Source of the DNA: an uncultured Erysipelotrichaceae bacterium
GTDB lineage: Bacteria; Bacillota_I; Bacilli_A; Erysipelotrichales; Erysipelotrichaceae
DNA length: 37,709 nucleotides
Assembly (NCBI GenBank): GCA_902775735.1
Contig: CACYNH010000025.1
Span: forward strand, 1 to 37,709
Direction: 5' to 3'
The notes under the pieces are model-generated. The model ran no database searches, had not been told where the DNA came from, and saw nothing but the letters and a program-made list of their open reading frames with translations. Shown piece by piece: positions 24,428 through 32,322 of this stretch. Numbering within the stretch: position 1 is the stretch's first letter; every line of letters begins with the position of its first letter. Position numbers and translations under genes: made by a program.

Positions 24428-25042
24428 ATGAAGAAAATCGGAATCACCGGCACCATCGCAGCCGGCAAGACATCTGTATCCATCCTGCTGAAAAGGCGCG
24501 GTTTTCCTGTTTTCAATTCGGACAATTATGCCCGGATGGCAACCCACTCCAACAACCCGTGCTTTCCTTTGATCATTGAGGCATTCGGCAATGACATCAT
24601 CGGAAGCGACGGGGATATCGATCGTAAGAAGCTGGCGGATGTGATCTTCCATGACGAAGAGAAAAGAAAGCAGCTCAACGCCATTGTCCATCCCTATGTC
24701 AGGGAAGGCCTGATGAAATTCTTTGAGCGCAATAAAGACAATCCGGCGGTCTTTGCCGAAGTGCCGCTGCTGTTTGAGGCAGGCTGGCAGGACCTCTTTG
24801 ACATGTCTGTTGTCATTACCTGTTCCAAAGAAACAGCCATTAAAAGAATGATGGAAGACCGCGATTATACGGAAGAAGAAGCGCTCAGCCGCTATGAAAG
24901 CCAGCTGGATCCGCAATTGCAGATTTCATTAGCCGATAAAGTCATTTATAATGACAGTAGTTTAAGTGATCTTGATCATGAGATCAACATGATGATCCGT
25001 GACCTGAGAAAGGAAATCCGCAATGGAAATCAAAGCGTCTGA
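24428..25042 (+). CDS. coaE: Dephospho-CoA kinase
   Basis: Last step of coenzyme A synthesis, 204 residues. The P-loop GTIAAGKT (8-15) replaces the more common GGIGSGKS but keeps GxxxxGKT/S. Also seen: SDNYAR (substrate site), HP-V near 88-92 (IVHPYVREGL), VPLLFEAGW, and the R-x-x-x-Q (SRYESQLD) region. The 3' end overlaps dnaB by 20 bases. coaD lies elsewhere in the window (36687). Confidence 0.96.
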   Translation: MKKIGITGTIAAGKTSVSILLKRRGFPVFNSDNYARMATHSNNPCFPLIIEAFGNDIIGSDGDIDRKKLADVIFHDEEKRKQLNAIVHPYVREGLMKFFERNKDNPAVFAEVPLLFEAGWQDLFDMSVVITCSKETAIKRMMEDRDYTEEEALSRYESQLDPQLQISLADKVIYNDSSLSDLDHEINMMIRDLRKEIRNGNQSV

Positions 25043-26228
25043 CACGTACCGGTGCGAGCTGACCGGCGGTATTTCCTTTGAAGCGGTCGTTTCTCTGTGT
25101 GAGCTGTATCAGCCTCTGATCACGCCTGCCGCGGCGGTTGTCTACCTGACGATGGCGGCGGAAGCTTCAAGCCTGAAAACACAGCAGTCGCACTCCCGTC
25201 TGTTCTCACTCACGTCCATGGATCCGATCGCCTTTGACAGGGCTGTGGCAAGGCTGGAAGAATATATGCTGGTGCGCGTCTATTGCCGCAAAGGCGAGCG
25301 CAACGACAGCTATATCTATGTGCTCAATGTACCGATGAGCGCGAAGAACTTCACGGCCAGCCAGATCTACATGAAGCGCTATATGAACGCCATGGGCTCT
25401 AAGCAGACCGAGACAACACTGAGCCGCCTGCAGTCGGATTCCATTCCGACCCAGGGCTATCAGGACATCACCCGCACTGTCATCCACCGCAATGAGGAAA
25501 TGGCGGAGGAAGAGACAAACTACACGCCCGTCAGGCCGAGATACCGCTTTGCCGGGGTTGAGGATACCGCCATCAATTTCGACTATGAGCGTTTCATCGC
25601 CTCCACCAGCAGCCTTGTCTATCCCGTTGAATTAAGAACCCAGGAAAACCTGGCGACGATCGGACGCTTGGCGACCGTATACGGACTGACGGCCGATCAG
25701 ATGCGCATTCTTGTCTCAAAATGCGTGAATCTGAAAACGATGGAATTCAACAGCGAAAAGCTGCGGATCCTCGCCGCCAGAACCGAAGGCGAGGTCAAAG
25801 CCTCAAGCGATGTCTACAGCCTTTCCCCGGTCTCTTTCCTGCAGGCAAAGCAGAACGGGGCTGAAGTGACAATGACCGACAAGCGGTTAATCGAGCATCT
25901 CTCGCTTGATATGCACTTTCCCAACGAAGTGATCAATGTCATGCTGGAATACATTCTGTCCGTCAGTTCGAACCGCCTCAATCCCCGCTTTGTGGATATG
26001 GTGGCCGGCGAATGGGCACGGGATGGCATCGAGACAAAGGAACAGGCGCTTCTTGAAGCGAAGAAAGCCGTCACGAAAAACAGAAAACAGAACAGCGGCA
26101 CAAATATCAGAATTGATATGCCGGAATATATCCGCCAGCAGCAGGAGGGCACACTGCCCAAATCCCGCAAGGCGACCCAGGAAACCCTCGACATGGTCAA
26201 GGAAATGCAGAAGAAGATGAAGGATTAA
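25023..26228 (+). CDS. dnaB: Replication initiation/membrane attachment protein DnaB (Bacillus type)
   Basis: A 401-residue primosomal protein of the Bacillus DnaB type (not the E. coli helicase). It helps load the replicative helicase with DnaD/DnaI at origins and restart sites. The N-terminal winged-helix-like part (about 1-110, YQPLITPAAAVVYLTMAAEAS) and the C-terminal DnaB_2/DnaD-like domain (about 275-345, LSLDMHFPNEVINVMLEYIL...WARDGIETKEQAL) are visible; the tail (MPEYIRQQQEG...) is charged. AAAGGA lies upstream of the ATG in coaE. Followed 6 bases later by dnaI. Confidence 0.9.
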   Translation: MEIKASDTYRCELTGGISFEAVVSLCELYQPLITPAAAVVYLTMAAEASSLKTQQSHSRLFSLTSMDPIAFDRAVARLEEYMLVRVYCRKGERNDSYIYVLNVPMSAKNFTASQIYMKRYMNAMGSKQTETTLSRLQSDSIPTQGYQDITRTVIHRNEEMAEEETNYTPVRPRYRFAGVEDTAINFDYERFIASTSSLVYPVELRTQENLATIGRLATVYGLTADQMRILVSKCVNLKTMEFNSEKLRILAARTEGEVKASSDVYSLSPVSFLQAKQNGAEVTMTDKRLIEHLSLDMHFPNEVINVMLEYILSVSSNRLNPRFVDMVAGEWARDGIETKEQALLEAKKAVTKNRKQNSGTNIRIDMPEYIRQQQEGTLPKSRKATQETLDMVKEMQKKMKD

Positions 26229-26234
26229 GCTTAT

Positions 26235-27143
26235 ATGGAGAAGCCGTCATTCGATCAATTCACACGGAATGAAAGACAGAAACAGGATACGGAAAAGCTG
26301 ATTGCCCAGCTGAAGGAAAACCCCGCGATCCAGTATCTTTTCAGGCGCAATGAAATTCCCGAAAGCTATATCGAAACAGCCCCATGGCGTTTACGCCAGT
26401 GGCTGATCGACTTCAATCCATGCCAGGGCTGCAAGGGACTCGAACACTGCGCCCAGAAACAGAAGGGCTACTTCAGCTCCCTGACCTATGACGGGATGTT
26501 AAAGAATGAGATCACCGCCTGCCGTTTCATGAAGGCAAAGCTGAAGGCGACCGCCCACAAAGAGCAGTATATCGTCAGCGACCTGCCGGACCGTCTTTTA
26601 ACCGCGAGCTTCCGCACCATCCAGACTGCGGAAGAAGAGGAAGATTATCTGCTTGTGCTGCATCAGGCCATGCAGCTGAGCAATGAATATAAAGGCATGT
26701 ATTTATATGGAACCATGGGCTCCGGCAAGACCTATCTTGCGGCCTGTGCCTGCAATGAGCATGCACGCAATGGCGAAAAGGTGGCGTTTGTGCATTATCC
26801 GACCTTCTGCCAGCGGATGGCGTCCATGGTGCAGAGCGGCGAATACCGGGATGACTTAAGAAGGATGCAGTATGCTGAATTCGCTGTCATCGATGACATC
26901 GGGGCGGAAAGCGTCACCGAATGGAACCGGGATTCGATTCTGCTGCCGATTCTGAACTACCGCTATGAAAACAATCTGCCGACCTGGTTCACATCCAACT
27001 GCGATATTGCCAGTCTCAGAATCCACTATTCCTTCTCGCGCGGCAGACAGGAGGAACTCAAAGCGGCCCGGATCATTGAGCGCATCACCAGCATGTGCAC
27101 ACTGGTCACATTAACCGGAGAGGACAGGCGGATGGCGCGTTAA
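26235..27143 (+). CDS. dnaI: Primosomal protein DnaI, helicase loader
   Basis: A 302-residue AAA+ helicase loader. The N-terminal domain carries a zinc-binding set (Cys63, Cys66, His71 or Cys72, Cys96) that contacts the helicase in Bacillus DnaI. Walker A is GTMGSGKT (159-166), Walker B FAVIDDIG (216-223) and sensor/arginine residues follow (SFSRGRQEELKAARIIERI). It follows dnaB, the standard Bacillota pair; nrdR, often just before dnaB, is absent. Confidence 0.95.
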   Translation: MEKPSFDQFTRNERQKQDTEKLIAQLKENPAIQYLFRRNEIPESYIETAPWRLRQWLIDFNPCQGCKGLEHCAQKQKGYFSSLTYDGMLKNEITACRFMKAKLKATAHKEQYIVSDLPDRLLTASFRTIQTAEEEEDYLLVLHQAMQLSNEYKGMYLYGTMGSGKTYLAACACNEHARNGEKVAFVHYPTFCQRMASMVQSGEYRDDLRRMQYAEFAVIDDIGAESVTEWNRDSILLPILNYRYENNLPTWFTSNCDIASLRIHYSFSRGRQEELKAARIIERITSMCTLVTLTGEDRRMAR

Positions 27144-27205
27144 AGCGCGGTTCACCTGTAATCATAATCAATGAACAGCTATGATCATTAGCTCTGGAGG
27201 AAATT

Positions 27206-28168
27206 ATGGTCAGAAAAATTGGTGTATTGACATCAGGCGGCGATGCGCCGGGTATGAACTCAGCCATCCGTTCCGTCACCAGAATCGCTTTAAACAACGG
27301 TGTTGAGGTTGTCGGCGTCGTCAACGGCTACCGGGGACTTCTCGAAGAGACATTCATTCCGCTCGACCGGAAGTCTGTCTCCGACACGCTCGACCGCGGC
27401 GGCACATTCCTTGGTTCCGCAAGACTTCCTGAATTCAAGGAAGAGGCGATCCAGGACAAGTGTGTCAAAAACATGACAAGAGCCGGCATTGACGCTCTGG
27501 TCGTCATCGGCGGCGACGGTTCTTACCGCGGCGCGCTGGCGCTCACCCGCAAGGGCATCAACTGTATCGGTCTTCCCGGCACCATCGACAACGATATCCC
27601 GGGCACAGACCTGACCATCGGTTTTGATACAGCTCTGCGCACCTGCGTTGAAAACGTTGACAAACTGCGCGACACCTCAAGTTCCCACCACAGATGCCAT
27701 ATCGTGGAAGTCATGGGCAACCACTGCGGCGACCTCGCGCTCTATACCGCGATTTCCTGCGGCGCTGAAATGGTCATCTCCCCGGAAACAGGCTATGACG
27801 AAATCGAAGTTCTCGAACGTCTGAGATACCTGGGCAGCGCGGTCAGAAAGAAGCACGCGATCGTGATCATTTCCGAAAAGATCACTGACGTTGAAGCGCT
27901 GGCAAAAAAAGTCTCCCTGACCACAGAATTCAGCGGCAGAGCGACAGTTCTCGGCCATATCCAGAGAGGCGGAAGTCCTTCTCCTTCCGACCGTATGCTG
28001 GCAAGCCGCATGGGTGAAAAGGCTGTCGACCTCCTCATGGAAGGCATCGGCGGACAGTGCGTCGGCATCATTGACAACCATCTGACAAGCATGCCGATCC
28101 AGGAAGCTCTGGAAAGACCGAAAGCGAGCAGAAAGCATCTCTACCGTCTCTTCGACCGTCTGGTATAA
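27206..28168 (+). CDS. pfkA: ATP-dependent 6-phosphofructokinase
   Basis: Key glycolytic enzyme (320 residues), phosphorylates fructose-6-phosphate. Motifs: [13 protein letters not shown] (ATP), [10 protein letters not shown] (Gly at 104 region favours ATP over PPi), [11 protein letters not shown] with the catalytic Asp in TIDND, and the F6P site MGNHCGDLA and [13 protein letters not shown]. Strong SD (TGGAGG) before ATG. Codon use is that of a highly expressed gene. No pyruvate kinase gene follows, unlike many Bacillota. Confidence 0.97.
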   Translation: MVRKIGVLTSGGDAPGMNSAIRSVTRIALNNGVEVVGVVNGYRGLLEETFIPLDRKSVSDTLDRGGTFLGSARLPEFKEEAIQDKCVKNMTRAGIDALVVIGGDGSYRGALALTRKGINCIGLPGTIDNDIPGTDLTIGFDTALRTCVENVDKLRDTSSSHHRCHIVEVMGNHCGDLALYTAISCGAEMVISPETGYDEIEVLERLRYLGSAVRKKHAIVIISEKITDVEALAKKVSLTTEFSGRATVLGHIQRGGSPSPSDRMLASRMGEKAVDLLMEGIGGQCVGIIDNHLTSMPIQEALERPKASRKHLYRLFDRLV

Positions 28169-28216
28169 AGGCATTTCAGGCAGATTCATCTGTCTTAATC
28201 AAAAAGAAAAACGATT

Positions 28217-28242
28217 CCGTCAGCAGAATCATGAGCTGACGG
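28217..28242 (+). terminator. Hairpin after pfkA, probable weak terminator
   Basis: CCGTCAGC (28217-28224), 10-base loop, GCTGACGG (28235-28242), followed by TTTCGTATTG, a poor T run on plus; the A-rich side upstream would give a better T run on minus, but no minus gene ends here. Confidence 0.5.
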
Positions 28243-28287
28243 TTTCGTATTGTCATCACAAAGAAACGATAAAAGCGGAGGTATGAC

Positions 28288-28917
28288 ATGACTGCAGTGA
28301 CCATCACAAGCTTTGGCCATTCCTGTTTTAAAATCAGCGCCGGTGATTGCAGCGCCGTGCTGGATCCCTATGACAGAGACAGCGTTCCGGGAATCAATCT
28401 TCCCGAAGGAATTGAGGCGTCCGTCGTTTACTGCTCGCATGGCCATGGCGATCATAACGCGGCACACCTGATTCACGAAACCGCAGGCGGCAGCGATCCG
28501 TTTGAAGCGGAGTTTCTGACTGTTCCCCACGACGAGGCAGGGGGAACCTTAAGAGGCATGAACCGCATCACAATCCTCAAAGCGGGAAAAGCGGTCATTA
28601 CGCACATGGGCGATATCGGCCGTCTGCCGACGGAAGAAGAATACGCGCAGCTGAAGAAAACAGACGTGCTTCTCATCCCGTGCGGCGGCCACTATACAAT
28701 CGGTGCGGCAGAGGCGGCTGAGATTGTAAGAACCATCGCGCCGGCGCTGACAATCCTCATGCATTTCCGCAAGGGGAGCAGGGGATACGGCGTGATCGCG
28801 GACATTGAAACGGTGAAGGAATCATTCCCGGAACTGAAGTGTCTTGAAGAATCATCCATTCAGTTTGAGGATACCGAGATCCCTCATGGCGTCATCACCC
28901 TTGAACCGAAGCAGTAA
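28288..28917 (+). CDS. Metallo-beta-lactamase-fold hydrolase (UlaG/UPF0173-like)
   Basis: A 209-residue MBL-fold protein. The metal motif is HGHGDH (51-56). GHS at 10-12, DPY at 26-28, HMGDIG (about 108-113) and the late His in MHFRKG (about 158) are the other ligand regions. The compact size and lack of insertions match the UlaG/YtkL-type metal-dependent hydrolases; substrate unknown. GGAGG lies upstream of ATG. A strong terminator follows. Confidence 0.88.
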   Translation: MTAVTITSFGHSCFKISAGDCSAVLDPYDRDSVPGINLPEGIEASVVYCSHGHGDHNAAHLIHETAGGSDPFEAEFLTVPHDEAGGTLRGMNRITILKAGKAVITHMGDIGRLPTEEEYAQLKKTDVLLIPCGGHYTIGAAEAAEIVRTIAPALTILMHFRKGSRGYGVIADIETVKESFPELKCLEESSIQFEDTEIPHGVITLEPKQ

Positions 28918-28929
28918 CAGAACATATCA

Positions 28930-28963
28930 GGAAGCCCTGAACTGATCAGGACTTCCTTTTTTT
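28930..28963 (+). terminator. Terminator after MBL-fold gene
   Basis: GGAAG-C-CCTGA (28930-28940), ACTGA loop, TCAGG-A-CTTCC (28946-28956) with one internal mismatch, then seven T. Confidence 0.9.
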
Positions 28964-28973
28964 GCGGCCGTAA

Positions 28974-29003
28974 GAAAAACCGGAGAAGGTGAATTCTCCG
29001 GTT
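28974..29003 (-). terminator. Terminator of the exported protein gene
   Basis: On the minus strand AACCGGAGAA (29003-28994), 6-base loop, TTCTCCGGTT (28987-28978), then TTTCTT. It stops transcription about 25 bases after the stop codon. Confidence 0.88.
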
Positions 29004-29027
29004 CAGTGAGTGCTGATGAGGTGATGA

Positions 29028-32000
29028 TCAGATCTCGGTTGTGTAGTAGGTTCCTGACGATCCGGATGTTTCTTTCCAGAGGTAGATCGAGGAACTTGCG
29101 CTGGAGTTGATCATGAAGTAGTTGGAGGAGGAGAAGGACAGGTAAGGATACTTGCTGGAAGCTGTATTCTTGAGAACTGCCGCTCCGTTGGAGATGGAAG
29201 GCGTCCATCTGCAGTAGCTTGTGCTGAGTGAAGTGTAGCTGTAGAGATAGCTGCTGCGGCTTGCCAGGTAGGTGCCTGTGGAAGCGTTCCTGAACGCGTA
29301 GTAGGAACCGGAAGCGGAGGCTGTGAAGACATAGGCGCTCGGGACATTGGTCAGTGTGTCGCCGCTTAATGTCATGCCTGTGCTTGCGTAAGCAATGGAG
29401 CCGCCTGCCGATGTGGATTCATACTTCTTGTTTCCGGAGAGACCCTTCAGAGCGTAGAGGCTGCTTGTCTTGCCATAGGTGATGACATAGTTGCCTGCCC
29501 AGCTGGAAGGTGTGGATGTGACAAGCTTGTATCCGGAAGCGCCGGTCGTTGTGTACTTGTAGAGTGCCTTGAGTGTGATATTGGCTGTCGGCTTATAGGT
29601 GCCTGTGAGAACGCTGGGAGCTGATGTGCTGTTGTTCACTGTGGAAGTGACCCAGCCCAGGAATGTGTATCCGCTCGGCGCGCCGGCTGCAGGCAGGGTA
29701 ATGGAGCTGCCTTCATTAACCGTCTGGCTTGCGACTGCGCTGACGCCTGAAGGAACGGAGAAGGAAACTGTGTATGTTGTGACAACAGGATCCGGATCAG
29801 GATCGCTTCCGCCGGAGGAAGGTGAAGGCGATGTCGCGTAATATACCGCGGCGCCGTTTGTGGCCTTATAGAGGTATACATAGGAGCTGCTGGAGCTTGC
29901 CAGAACGAAGACATTGCTGGAGAAGCCGATGTAAGGATAGCGGCTGCTCGCGGTGTTGGAGAGCTTAACGCCTGAAGAGCTGTAGGAAGGCGTCCATCTG
30001 CAGTAGCTGGTATTCAGTGAAGTGTAGCTTCTCAGGTAGCTGCTGTAGCTTGCCAGATAGGTTCCTGTGGACTTGCTCTGGATGGAGTAGTAGCTTCCGC
30101 TCGGAGCGATTGTGAAGACATACGCGTCGCTGACACCGCTCAGCTTTGTGCCGGAGACTGAGATGCCTGCCGCGGACAGTGTGGAAGCGCCGCCGTTGGA
30201 GGAAGTCTCATAGCTTGTCTGGTTGCCGCTGATGCCCTTAAGGACATATGTTCCGGCTGTATTTGTGATGACATAATCACCGCTCCAGTCGGATGGCGCG
30301 GAAGTGACACGCTCATAAGTGACTGAGCCTGTGCCTGTTCCGTCGGAATATGTGTACAGCGCATAAAGTGTCGCGTTCGCTGTGCCTGTATAGGACGCGC
30401 CCGGTGCGTAATAGGAAGGCTTGGAAGTTGTTGCGGAAACCGCTGATGCGCTCCAGCCGACGAACGTGCAGCCGCTGACTGCTGTGGCAGTGGAAGGCAG
30501 GGTGACCGCTTCGCCTGTGTAGGCGCTTAATGTCTGGTATGTGGAGCCGTTGGCTTTGAGTGTGACTGTGTATTGTGTTTTGGCTGCGAAGTTGATTGTG
30601 ACGGTGCAGTCGCTGTTAGCGGTGACGGTGAATGTGTTGCCGCTCTGTACAACAGTGGCGCTGCCGCTTGTGACAGTATAGGAAGCCGCGTAGTAGCCGG
30701 TTTTCGGAGTGGCTGTGATTGTATTGCCGCTCAGGCTGACGGTGCCGTAGCTTGTGTTATTGGATTTGGCTGTGATTGTATAGGAAGCCTGTGAGCCGAA
30801 GAGTCCCCAGGAAGAATAGACTGTCTGGACTGCGTCGACGTTTCCCTGGCCCGGATATGTGTCTTCAGAAGAGACAGCGATCGGGAAGGCGACTTTGTTT
30901 CTGACGGCCTGAGACTGCGAGTAGCTTGAGTAAGCGGGATCCCATGAGCCCAGGGATGACTTTGTTTTCGAAAGAGCACTTGCGAATGTGTCGCCGTTTT
31001 TCACGTAGCCGAGAATCGACTGCATGTATTTCTGCTCACCGGTGAAGGAGACGGACTGTGAATAGCCGTAAACAACTTCAACGCCTTTGGATCTGAGGCC
31101 GGAGAACATCTTGTCGGTTGCCATACCGAGGCAGATGCCCATGTAAACCAGGGAACCCGGCGCGTTGGATGTCATATGTCTGGCAATGCAGTCGCCGTTG
31201 ACATAGGCATAGCCGGAACCTTTCAAAGCGTCATAGTAAGTGCCGTATGTGCCGGTTTTTGCGGCTGTGTCGGTGCTTGTGACACCGGTGTTGCTTGTTA
31301 AGCAGAGATATGAGGAATTCGCGCGGCTCGTGTAATCTTCATTGGAGCCGGAATAATCGGTTGTGCCGTGTGAGTCGAAGATGACCAGACCGCAGTTCTG
31401 AATTGCCTTTGCGACATTGTCGACTGTCGCGTTGGTCATTGAATAGCGGTAGCCGGTTCCGCCGGTTGCGGCGTAGAGGCTTTCGTACATGGATTTGTAA
31501 TAAGGTGAATAGCTTCTGAATGAGGAATCAGCGTAGCTGGAACTGCTTTCCCAGTAAGGCTGGATCAGACCGATGTTTGTGGAGGTCGGACTGTAGCTCA
31601 TGGTGGAAATGGTTTCACCTATCTCTTCGCCGAAGGCTGCCGCGTCAAGTTCGATGGCGGCCGCTTCCGCTTCGGTAATGTCTGTCATTCTGCCTTTGAG
31701 CAGGTTGGCTTCCATTCTCGGGTCATAGCAGCAGGGAATTCCGACTGTTGTCTGCCAGACAAGGAAGTTGCCGTTTTCCTGAAGGGTGCCGTGGACATAG
31801 GTTTCGGAAGAGATGATCGCCTGAATGATGTCAGGAATTGAAGCGATCATGTCTTCTTCAGTGAGCAGCGCTTCGCGTCCCTGCACGCTGGCTTTTTCCG
31901 CCAGGGCTGTATTCTGAACGGACTTGATGGCTGCGAAGACATCGGCGTCAAGGATGGCATTGTCTGCGTCAGTGAAGACTTTGAAGCTTCCTGTCGAGGC

Positions 32001-32099
32001 AGTGTCGGCGGATTCGGCGGAGACTGCTGTGGTCAGGCTCATCAGGATCGTGAGTACTGAAAGAAGCAGCGCGGTGAATCGATTCCAGAACTTTTTCAT
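29028..32099 (-). CDS. Large secreted protein: candidate clan CD-like cysteine peptidase with tandem beta modules
   Basis: 1023 residues. A Sec signal peptide (hydrophobic core 10-26, likely cut near ...AVSA-ES, residue 28). Residues about 40-170 are a helical, propeptide-like region. Residues about 170-415 hold GLVIFDSHGTTDYSG (His244) and SLVYMGICLGMA (Cys323); a strand followed by His-Gly and a later strand followed by Cys is the catalytic layout of clan CD peptidases (gingipain, CHAT, caspase). Then a divergent InlB-like repeat (about 440-507) and two copies of a long unit: an InlB/Listeria-type repeat with GWS/GWV...LYALY (508-583, 774-848) plus a 150-residue beta domain (594-747, 857-1009), which begins VTSxPSxW and includes TSYCRWTPS. 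No LPXTG or membrane anchor is seen, so it is released or held by binding. The module boundaries and peptidase call are by eye. Terminator and own promoter indicate a single-gene unit. Confidence 0.8.
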   Translation of the reverse strand: MKKFWNRFTALLLSVLTILMSLTTAVSAESADTASTGSFKVFTDADNAILDADVFAAIKSVQNTALAEKASVQGREALLTEEDMIASIPDIIQAIISSETYVHGTLQENGNFLVWQTTVGIPCCYDPRMEANLLKGRMTDITEAEAAAIELDAAAFGEEIGETISTMSYSPTSTNIGLIQPYWESSSSYADSSFRSYSPYYKSMYESLYAATGGTGYRYSMTNATVDNVAKAIQNCGLVIFDSHGTTDYSGSNEDYTSRANSSYLCLTSNTGVTSTDTAAKTGTYGTYYDALKGSGYAYVNGDCIARHMTSNAPGSLVYMGICLGMATDKMFSGLRSKGVEVVYGYSQSVSFTGEQKYMQSILGYVKNGDTFASALSKTKSSLGSWDPAYSSYSQSQAVRNKVAFPIAVSSEDTYPGQGNVDAVQTVYSSWGLFGSQASYTITAKSNNTSYGTVSLSGNTITATPKTGYYAASYTVTSGSATVVQSGNTFTVTANSDCTVTINFAAKTQYTVTLKANGSTYQTLSAYTGEAVTLPSTATAVSGCTFVGWSASAVSATTSKPSYYAPGASYTGTANATLYALYTYSDGTGTGSVTYERVTSAPSDWSGDYVITNTAGTYVLKGISGNQTSYETSSNGGASTLSAAGISVSGTKLSGVSDAYVFTIAPSGSYYSIQSKSTGTYLASYSSYLRSYTSLNTSYCRWTPSYSSSGVKLSNTASSRYPYIGFSSNVFVLASSSSSYVYLYKATNGAAVYYATSPSPSSGGSDPDPDPVVTTYTVSFSVPSGVSAVASQTVNEGSSITLPAAGAPSGYTFLGWVTSTVNNSTSAPSVLTGTYKPTANITLKALYKYTTTGASGYKLVTSTPSSWAGNYVITYGKTSSLYALKGLSGNKKYESTSAGGSIAYASTGMTLSGDTLTNVPSAYVFTASASGSYYAFRNASTGTYLASRSSYLYSYTSLSTSYCRWTPSISNGAAVLKNTASSKYPYLSFSSSNYFMINSSASSSIYLWKETSGSSGTYYTTEI
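29197..29219. repeat. Repeat copy A within the exported-protein gene
   Basis: The 23 bases starting GAAGGCGTCCATC recur identically at 29986-30008 and encode the conserved SYCRWTPS motif of the duplicated beta domain. The identity suggests recent duplication or gene conversion, and can promote repeat-number changes. Confidence 0.75.
29986..30008. repeat. Repeat copy B within the exported-protein gene
   Basis: Second exact copy of the word at 29197-29219, about 790 bases away, in the other beta domain. Confidence 0.75.
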
Positions 32100-32170
32100 A
32101 ATGGTCCTCTCTATGCATTGTTTTCTGAAAATTTACTGAAAGAAAATCAACGCTTCTGTAATTACTTTCA

Positions 32171-32212
32171 ATGATACCAAAATCTTAAAGTGTGTAAACT
32201 TACATAGTTTAC
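32171..32212 (-). promoter_or_regulatory. Promoter of the exported protein gene with an overlapping inverted repeat
   Basis: Minus strand: TTTACA (32198-32193), 16-base spacer, TATCAT (32176-32171) with a TGG extension just upstream of the -10. The perfect inverted repeat GTAAACT-(5)-AGTTTAC (32194-32212) covers the -35, a typical repressor position. An unusually AT-rich stretch of about 130 bases surrounds it, with a leader of about 65 bases and a GAGAGGA ribosome site. Confidence 0.65.
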
Positions 32213-32274
32213 TTTTCAACAGAAATTTACATTTTTACATGAAAACAAAATTGAAAATTTTCATAAAAGACCAT

Positions 32275-32309
32275 AAGAAAAGCACATGCATGAATATCAG
32301 GCATGTGCT
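32275..32309 (-). terminator. Terminator of rnjA
   Basis: Minus strand AGCACATGC (32309-32301), 11-base loop, GCATGTGCT (32289-32281), then TTTTCTT. Confidence 0.88.
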
Positions 32310-32322
32310 CAGATGGTTCGGG

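Noticed and set aside
30573..30794. Short tandem-like GTAGC/GCTAC words in the exported-protein gene as a possible CRISPR or VNTR
   Set aside because: They reflect Ser/Tyr/Thr-rich codons; spacing and sequence are irregular, with no repeat-spacer pattern.
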